From Marinobacter halodurans (GTDB lineage Bacteria > Pseudomonadota > Gammaproteobacteria > Pseudomonadales > Oleiphilaceae): DNA of 64,000 bases. The notes below the pieces were generated by a model. It was not told the origin of the DNA. It saw only the letters and a list, made by a program, of their open reading frames with translations, and made no database searches. Positions 58,975-64,000 of the stretch are shown here, in pieces (position 1 is the first letter of the stretch; each line of letters begins with the position of its first letter). A program made the translations under genes and the position numbers. Location of the stretch: the NCBI RefSeq assembly GCF_004327985.1, contig NZ_SJDL01000011.1:1-64000 (forward strand). Reading direction: 5' to 3'.

Positions 58975-58980
58975 AGTATA
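58975..58980 (-). promoter_or_regulatory. -10 element of the mnmG promoter
   Basis: TATACT on the minus strand lies 36 bases upstream of mnmG; the hexamer at -35 spacing (CTGCAA) is weak. In E. coli, gidA transcription beside oriC affects initiation, so this placement is of interest. Confidence 0.5.
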
Positions 58981-59278
58981 CCGTTTAACGGAAAAAATTG
59001 CAGGGGCGATGAATATTTTTTAACCACCCCCCGACTGCACTGCACACTCCGGCAACGACCTGTTCCACTTTTTGAGAAAAGTTCTTATTGGTCAGCCGGT
59101 TGGGCCGCTCTTCTCAGAAAAGTTTTTAAAACACTTATCCACATTGCGGCCAAGTCCCAAAATGCCTCTTTATCGACACAACCTATTGATTTATAAAATA
59201 TATACAAGAGGTATCCCAAAGCTACCCCCGGGTTATTCATAAAGTTATCCACAGGATCTACGGAATTTCCGCAATCGT
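58981..59278. other. Candidate chromosomal replication origin (oriC)
   Basis: This 300-base AT-rich gap beside mnmG contains two perfect DnaA boxes TTATCCACA (59135-59143 and 59245-59253) and near-boxes TTATCGACA (59170-59178) and TTATTCATA (59233-59241), all on the plus strand. An AT-rich stretch (59186-59207, TTGATTTATAAAATATAT) could be the unwinding element. GAAAAGTT is repeated at 59076 and 59117. Location next to mnmG-rsmG-parAB matches the E. coli-type oriC. dnaA itself is not in the window. Confidence 0.6.
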
Positions 59279-61159
59279 TCAGGCCTGACTCCCCCGTAGA
59301 TTCCGCACGGTCGCTTCCAGTCCCTCGGCACTTACCTGTTCCGGCGACCACACCGGACCGGCCACCAGACCGATGCGGGACCAGAAGCGCTTGGGAGGAT
59401 GCGTCCCGGCTTTACCGCCCTTGTGGCTGAATACGCTGCCCCAGAGGCCTTGCAAGGCCATCGGCACGACCGGCACGGGCGAACGCGCCACCAGCGTCTC
59501 GATGCCCTGGCGGAACTGGTCGATCTCGCCGTCGGTGGTCAACTTGCCCTCCGGAAAAATACACACCAGATGACCCGCCGCCAGTTCCTCGGCCACCTTG
59601 TCCATGGCGGTCTGGTAAACCTCTGGCTTCTTGCTGCGCGGGGCAATCGGGATGGTCTGGGCCAGGCGGAAAAACCCGCCCAGCAGCGGCATGTTGAAGA
59701 TCCGGTCGTCCATCACGAAACGCACCGGTCGCTTGACTGCACCGGCAATCACCAGCGCGTCCATGTAGGACACGTGATTGCAGACCAGGATGGCCGGGCC
59801 CTCCTCGGGGATGTGGTCCAGCCCCTCATGGCGCACCCGGTAGATGGTGTGGGACAGGCACCAGATGACAAACCGCAGGGCGAATTCCGGCACCCGGCTG
59901 TAGACGTAACCCGCCACCACCAGGTTGGCGATCGACAGCACCAGCAGGAACTCGGGAATCGACAAGCCCAGCGGCCCCAGCATCAGCGCCCCGACCAGCG
60001 CGCTCGCCACCATGAACAGCGCGTTGATCACGTTCAGCGCGGCAATCACCCGGGCCCGTTTGCCGGGCTCCGCCTCCTGCTGCACAAAGGCATACAGGGG
60101 CACGATGAAGAAGCCGCCGAACAGACCCACGCCAAGCAGGTCGGCCAGTACCCGCAGACCCTCGTGATGGGTCAGCAGCAGCCACCAGTCCGACTGGACC
60201 GGCGCCGCCGGGACGCTGAAGTAGAGATCCACCCCGAACAGGCTCAGGCCCAGCGACCCGATGGGTACGATGCCCAGTTCCACCCGATGGCCGGACAGCT
60301 TCTCACAGAGCATGGAACCCAGGGCGATCCCGATGATGAACACCGCCAGCAGCAGCGTGACCACGGATTCGTCGCCCAGCAGGTCCACCTTGGCGAAATT
60401 GGGGAACTGGGTCAGGTAGGCGGCGCCCAGGAACCAGAACCAGGAAATGGCCAGCACGCTCTGGAACACCGCGTGATTCTCCCGGGCAATCCGGATCAGC
60501 GCCCAGGTCTGGCGCAGCGGCTGCAGTTTGAGGATCAACCCGGGAACCGCTGCCGGCGCCGACGGCACCTGCCGGGCCGCCAGGTACCCGAGCACCGCCA
60601 TCACCAGCACACCGAGGGCCACCCAATGTTCCGCGCCGCCCACACCCATCACCACACCGGCCGCCAGCATACCCAGCAGGATGGCAACAAACGTGCCCAT
60701 TTCCACCAGGGCGTTGCCGCCGACCAACTCGTCGTCATCCAGAACCTGCGGCAGGATGGCGTACTTCACCGGTCCGAAGAAGGTGGACTGCGCCCCCATC
60801 AGGAACAGCAGCGCGAGCATCAACGCATACCAGCCCAGCCAGAGCCCGACCGCCGCCACCAGCATGATGCCGATCTCCGCCAGCTTGACCCAGCGGATCA
60901 CCTGCGCCTTGTCGTACTTGTCGGCAAGCTCGCCGGCAATCCCCGAGAACAGCACGAAGGGCAGGATGAAGAGCAGCGCCGCCAGGTTGACGGCGATATC
61001 CGTGGGCAGTCCCAACAGGCCTCGCGCCAGCCCGTAGGTGATCATGAACAGCAGGGCGTTCTTGAAGAAGTTATCGTTCAGTGCCCCGAGGAACTGCGTC
61101 AGGAAGAACGGCAGGAAACGCCGCTGTCCCAGCAGCCTGAACTGGCTCCGGTCTGCCAT
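59279..61159 (-). CDS. MFS transporter-PlsC acyltransferase fusion (LplT-Aas-like)
   Basis: A 626-residue fusion. Residues ~1-415 form an LplT-like MFS transporter (QFLGALNDNFFKNALLFMI near the start) that flips lysophospholipids inward. Residues ~430-600 form a PlsC acyltransferase with CNHVSYMDAL (the NHxxxxD box) and FPEGKLTTDGE. Together they would import and re-acylate lysophospholipids. The acyl-ACP synthetase (AMP-binding) domain of E. coli Aas is absent, so the acyl donor must come from elsewhere. It ends at the putative origin region. Confidence 0.9.
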   Translation of the reverse strand: MADRSQFRLLGQRRFLPFFLTQFLGALNDNFFKNALLFMITYGLARGLLGLPTDIAVNLAALLFILPFVLFSGIAGELADKYDKAQVIRWVKLAEIGIMLVAAVGLWLGWYALMLALLFLMGAQSTFFGPVKYAILPQVLDDDELVGGNALVEMGTFVAILLGMLAAGVVMGVGGAEHWVALGVLVMAVLGYLAARQVPSAPAAVPGLILKLQPLRQTWALIRIARENHAVFQSVLAISWFWFLGAAYLTQFPNFAKVDLLGDESVVTLLLAVFIIGIALGSMLCEKLSGHRVELGIVPIGSLGLSLFGVDLYFSVPAAPVQSDWWLLLTHHEGLRVLADLLGVGLFGGFFIVPLYAFVQQEAEPGKRARVIAALNVINALFMVASALVGALMLGPLGLSIPEFLLVLSIANLVVAGYVYSRVPEFALRFVIWCLSHTIYRVRHEGLDHIPEEGPAILVCNHVSYMDALVIAGAVKRPVRFVMDDRIFNMPLLGGFFRLAQTIPIAPRSKKPEVYQTAMDKVAEELAAGHLVCIFPEGKLTTDGEIDQFRQGIETLVARSPVPVVPMALQGLWGSVFSHKGGKAGTHPPKRFWSRIGLVAGPVWSPEQVSAEGLEATVRNLRGSQA

Positions 61160-61301
61160 CGTGGGTTGGGTCCTTTGCTGTTTGTTGTTGTCTTTCGCCG
61201 GCCGGGAAAGTCCGTTTCGTCGATCCGTGGAAAAGTTTGCGTCAAGCCCTCAAGCCGCGCAATGCACCGCAACCGGATTTCCCGAATAGCCTCGGACGGT
61301 T

Positions 61302-64000
61302 TCAGGCGTCATCCTGTCGCGGGGCCTGCGCGCCACCCGCCACCGCACCGGACCGCCCCTGCAATCGGATTTCCCGCTGCAACTCCCGGTCCACCGTATT
61401 GGCGGACCGGGCGAAGCGGGCGATCAGGTTATACAGAACCGGGATGATGAACAGGGTCAGTGTGGTCGCGAAAATCAGGCCGCCCAGCACCACCACGCCG
61501 ATCGCTGCCCGGCTCTCGGCACCGGCGCCGGTGGCGATCACCAGCGGAACCGCGCCGAAAATCGTGGAAATGGTCGTCATCAGCACCGGACGGAAGCGCA
61601 GGATGGCGCCCTCCACGATGGCGTCGTGAACGCTGTAGCCTTCATCCCGTAACTGGTTGGCAAATTCCACGATCAGGATGCCATTTTTCGCCATCAGCCC
61701 TAAAAGCATGATGATTCCGATCTGGCTGTATATGTTCAGGCTGATGCCCGACAGGGCCAGCGCGATCAAGGCACCGGTCACCGCGAGGGGCACGGACAGC
61801 ATGATGATCAGCGGATGGATCCAGCTTTCGAACTGCGCGGCCAGCACCAGGAAGACGATGATGAAGGCCAGGATGAAGGTGACGTAGATGGCGTTGGAGG
61901 AATCCACGAACTCCCGGCTCAGCCCCTTGTAGCTGATGCGGGCCTCCGGCGGCAGGTTATCCACAGCCAGCCGGTTCAGATAATCCAGCGCCGAGCCCAG
62001 GTCATAGCCCGGCGCCAGTGAGCCGCTGATGACCACCGCCGGCAACCGGTCGATGCGCCGCAGGTCCGGGTTGGCGCCGATTTCCTGCAGGTTCACCAGC
62101 GCGCCCAGCGGAATCAGGTCTCCGCCGGCCCGGGGCCGCAGGAAGATGTTGCCCAGGTCGGAAGGCGTGGCCCGGTCGGCGTCGGCAGCCTGCAGGATCA
62201 CGTCGTATTCCCGGCCCCGGTCCAGGTAGGTGGTCACCTGCCTCGAGGCCAGCATGGTCTGCAGTGTGGAGCCCACATCCTGCACGGTGACGTCCAGGTC
62301 CGCCGCCCGCTGCCGGTCCAGGGTGACCCGCAGTTCCGGCCGGGTCCGTTCGAAATCCGTTTCCAGGTTCTGCAGGTCCGGGTTTTCCCTGGCCCGTTCC
62401 AGGATTTCCTCGCTCCAGCGCTGCACCGTGTCGTAATCCGGCCCGCCGATGACCAATTCGATCGGCTGGTTGAAGCCCCGCTGGCCCAGTCCCGGCGGGT
62501 TCACCGCCACCGAACGCACCCCGGGCACCTCGGCCAGCCTGGGAAACAGTTCTGCGGTCAGGTCCTGCTGTTTCATGTCGCGCTGGTCCCAGGGGGTCAG
62601 CCCCAGGATCAGGAAGGCGTTGTCCGCCTCTTCGCGGAAGCCGACTATCGCCAGCAAGCGGTCAGCCACCCCCTGATCGATGTAGGGCAACAGCCGTTCC
62701 TCGATTTTCTTCACATGATGGTCGGTGTACTCCACCGTCGAGCCCCGGGGCGCCTTGGCGGGGATGATGATCACACCGCGATCTTCAGTGGGGGCCAGTT
62801 CCTGCGGCAGACGGGGGAAAACAGCCGCGGAGAGCAGGATACCGGCCAGTCCCAGGCCCAGCAGCAGGCCGGGCTGGCGTAGCGAGAAACGCAGCAATCG
62901 TTCATAGCCCCGGTTCAGGCCGCCAAAGACCTTCTCCGACGCCGCCCAGAGGCGATGGCCCTCGGCGCTGACCGGGCTGTGCCTGAGCCACCTGGAGCAG
63001 AGCATGGGCGTCAGGCTCAGCGCCACGAGGCTGGAGACGATCACCGCACTGGCCAGGGTGAAACCGAATTCGCCGAACAGACGGCCGACATTGCCGCCCA
63101 TGAAGGAGATGGGAATGAACACCGCCACCAGCGTCAGCGTGGTGGCAATGACCGCAAACGCCACCTGCAGGGCACCGAAGTAAGCGGCCACCAACGGCGG
63201 TTCGCCCAGGTCGATGCGGCGCTGGATGTTCTCCAGCATCACGATGGCATCGTCCACCACCAGACCGATCGCCAGGATGATCGCCAGCAGCGTCAGCACG
63301 TTGATGGAAAAGCCCATGAAACCCAGGCCGATAAAGGCGCCGATCACCGCGACCGGGATGGTCACCGCCGGAATCAGGGTGGCGCGCCAGGAGCGCAGGA
63401 ACAGGAAGATCACCAGGATCACCAGCGCGATGGCAATGCCCAGGGTGACCATCACCTCCCTAATGGAGGCGCGGATGAAGATGGATTCGTCGTAGCTCTG
63501 GCGGATGCTGACTTCCGGCGGCAGGGTCTCGCGGATCCTCTCCATCTCGGCCCGCACCCGGTCCGACACCGCCACGGTGTTGGCCTTGGACTGGCGGATG
63601 ATCCCCATACCGATGGCCGTGCGGCCGTTGGCCCGCAGCCGGCTGGTGTCCGATTCCACCCCCATCACCACGTTGGCCACCTCACCCAGGCGCAGCAGGT
63701 CGTTGCCGTCCCGGCGGATCACCATGTTGCGGAATTCCTCGACGGTGGATAACCGGCCTTCGGCCCGCACGGTGAAGTTCCGGGTGTTGGACTCGATCGA
63801 GCCGGCCGGCAGCTCCACGTTGTTCGCGCGCAGCGCCGCCTCCACTTCGGCGACGGTGATGTTGCGCGAGGCCAGCTTCTCCCGGTCGAGCCAGACGCGG
63901 ATGGCGTAACGCCGCTCCCCGCCGATGCGGACGTCCGCCACACCATCCAGCACGGAGAGCCGGTCCACCAGCACCCGTTCGGCAAAATCGGTGAGCTGGG
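61302..64000 (-). CDS. RND efflux pump inner-membrane subunit (N-terminus beyond window)
   Basis: The frame is open from the right edge to the stop at 61302, showing 899 codons of a protein normally ~1030 residues; about 130 N-terminal residues are missing. It is an HAE1-type (AcrB/MdtC-like) proton-driven pump. Visible are QLTDFAERVLVDRLSVLDGV, the helix-4 region GLVVDDAIVMLENIQR with the paired aspartates, LMAKNGILIVEFANQLRDEG in helix 10, and the porter and docking domains. Its membrane-fusion and outer-membrane partners would lie beyond the right edge. Confidence 0.94.
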   Translation of the reverse strand, partial: QLTDFAERVLVDRLSVLDGVADVRIGGERRYAIRVWLDREKLASRNITVAEVEAALRANNVELPAGSIESNTRNFTVRAEGRLSTVEEFRNMVIRRDGNDLLRLGEVANVVMGVESDTSRLRANGRTAIGMGIIRQSKANTVAVSDRVRAEMERIRETLPPEVSIRQSYDESIFIRASIREVMVTLGIAIALVILVIFLFLRSWRATLIPAVTIPVAVIGAFIGLGFMGFSINVLTLLAIILAIGLVVDDAIVMLENIQRRIDLGEPPLVAAYFGALQVAFAVIATTLTLVAVFIPISFMGGNVGRLFGEFGFTLASAVIVSSLVALSLTPMLCSRWLRHSPVSAEGHRLWAASEKVFGGLNRGYERLLRFSLRQPGLLLGLGLAGILLSAAVFPRLPQELAPTEDRGVIIIPAKAPRGSTVEYTDHHVKKIEERLLPYIDQGVADRLLAIVGFREEADNAFLILGLTPWDQRDMKQQDLTAELFPRLAEVPGVRSVAVNPPGLGQRGFNQPIELVIGGPDYDTVQRWSEEILERARENPDLQNLETDFERTRPELRVTLDRQRAADLDVTVQDVGSTLQTMLASRQVTTYLDRGREYDVILQAADADRATPSDLGNIFLRPRAGGDLIPLGALVNLQEIGANPDLRRIDRLPAVVISGSLAPGYDLGSALDYLNRLAVDNLPPEARISYKGLSREFVDSSNAIYVTFILAFIIVFLVLAAQFESWIHPLIIMLSVPLAVTGALIALALSGISLNIYSQIGIIMLLGLMAKNGILIVEFANQLRDEGYSVHDAIVEGAILRFRPVLMTTISTIFGAVPLVIATGAGAESRAAIGVVVLGGLIFATTLTLFIIPVLYNLIARFARSANTVDRELQREIRLQGRSGAVAGGAQAPRQDDA

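Noticed and set aside
59061-59068. TGTTCCAC as a parS site
   Set aside because: Only the left half of the ParB site is present; the right half reads TTTTTGAG, so it is noted only as a half-site beside the putative origin.
56837-61447. Two plus-strand frames of about 700 codons opposite mnmG and the LplT-PlsC gene
   Set aside because: Both lie opposite well-recognised genes and have low-complexity shadow composition.

Overview
The window looks like a chromosomal segment from a GC-rich, aerobic, probably marine gammaproteobacterium. The order mnmG-rsmG-parA-parB-atpIBEFHAGDC-glmU-glmS, an NhaB-type sodium/proton antiporter, a hydrocarbon-style beta-oxidation set and the general protein similarity fit Marinobacter or a close relative. 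That assignment is inference from gene content, not from a search. No prophage, CRISPR array, tRNA, rRNA or complete insertion sequence is visible. Coding density is high, and several convergent gene pairs overlap by a few bases.

Layout. 0-2.2 kb: type VI secretion tip and tube genes (vgrG running off the left edge, hcp). 2.5-19.4 kb: mixed housekeeping and accessory genes, including a haloacid dehalogenase, LysR regulator, Bcr/CflA and MATE exporters, thiol peroxidase, a NUDIX-metallo-beta-lactamase fusion, a macrodomain protein, two DUF4398 lipoproteins (one with an OmpA domain), a secreted AstE/AspA-type deacylase, an SMR exporter, a chitin-binding-like secreted protein, a group III truncated globin, MarC, an epoxide-hydrolase-like enzyme, EamA and a tandem pair of small CigR-like secreted proteins.

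19.4-31.9 kb: a catabolic region bounded by its own regulators. It holds a TetR gene, a fused enoyl-CoA hydratase/3-hydroxyacyl-CoA dehydrogenase, a thiolase, two adjacent acyl-CoA dehydrogenases, an SDR, a Baeyer-Villiger-type monooxygenase with a divergent TetR gene, and an old-yellow-enzyme gene with a divergent HxlR gene. Each of the three regulator gaps carries repeated operator-like sequences. The substrate is not visible; oxidation of a ketone or alicyclic compound through CoA esters is a reasonable guess.

32-43.7 kb: RhlE helicase, LysE-type exporter, acetyltransferase, lipase-like hydrolase with a small partner, UspA, SulP, NhaB, and dadA preceded by a tandem glycine riboswitch. 43.8-59.3 kb: core genes glmS, glmU, the complete F-type ATP synthase operon, parB, parA, rsmG and mnmG, all leftward, ending at an AT-rich gap with DnaA boxes that is a good oriC candidate. 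59.3-64 kb: a LplT-PlsC type fusion and an RND pump running off the right edge.

The most unusual signal outside genes is a set of intergenic palindromic elements of about 90-110 bp. Three copies (7916-8003, 23659-23765, 23791-23900) belong to one family with a long outer stem and one or two internal hairpins. Two other elements (5748-5847 and 27240-27336) have a similar design but different sequence.
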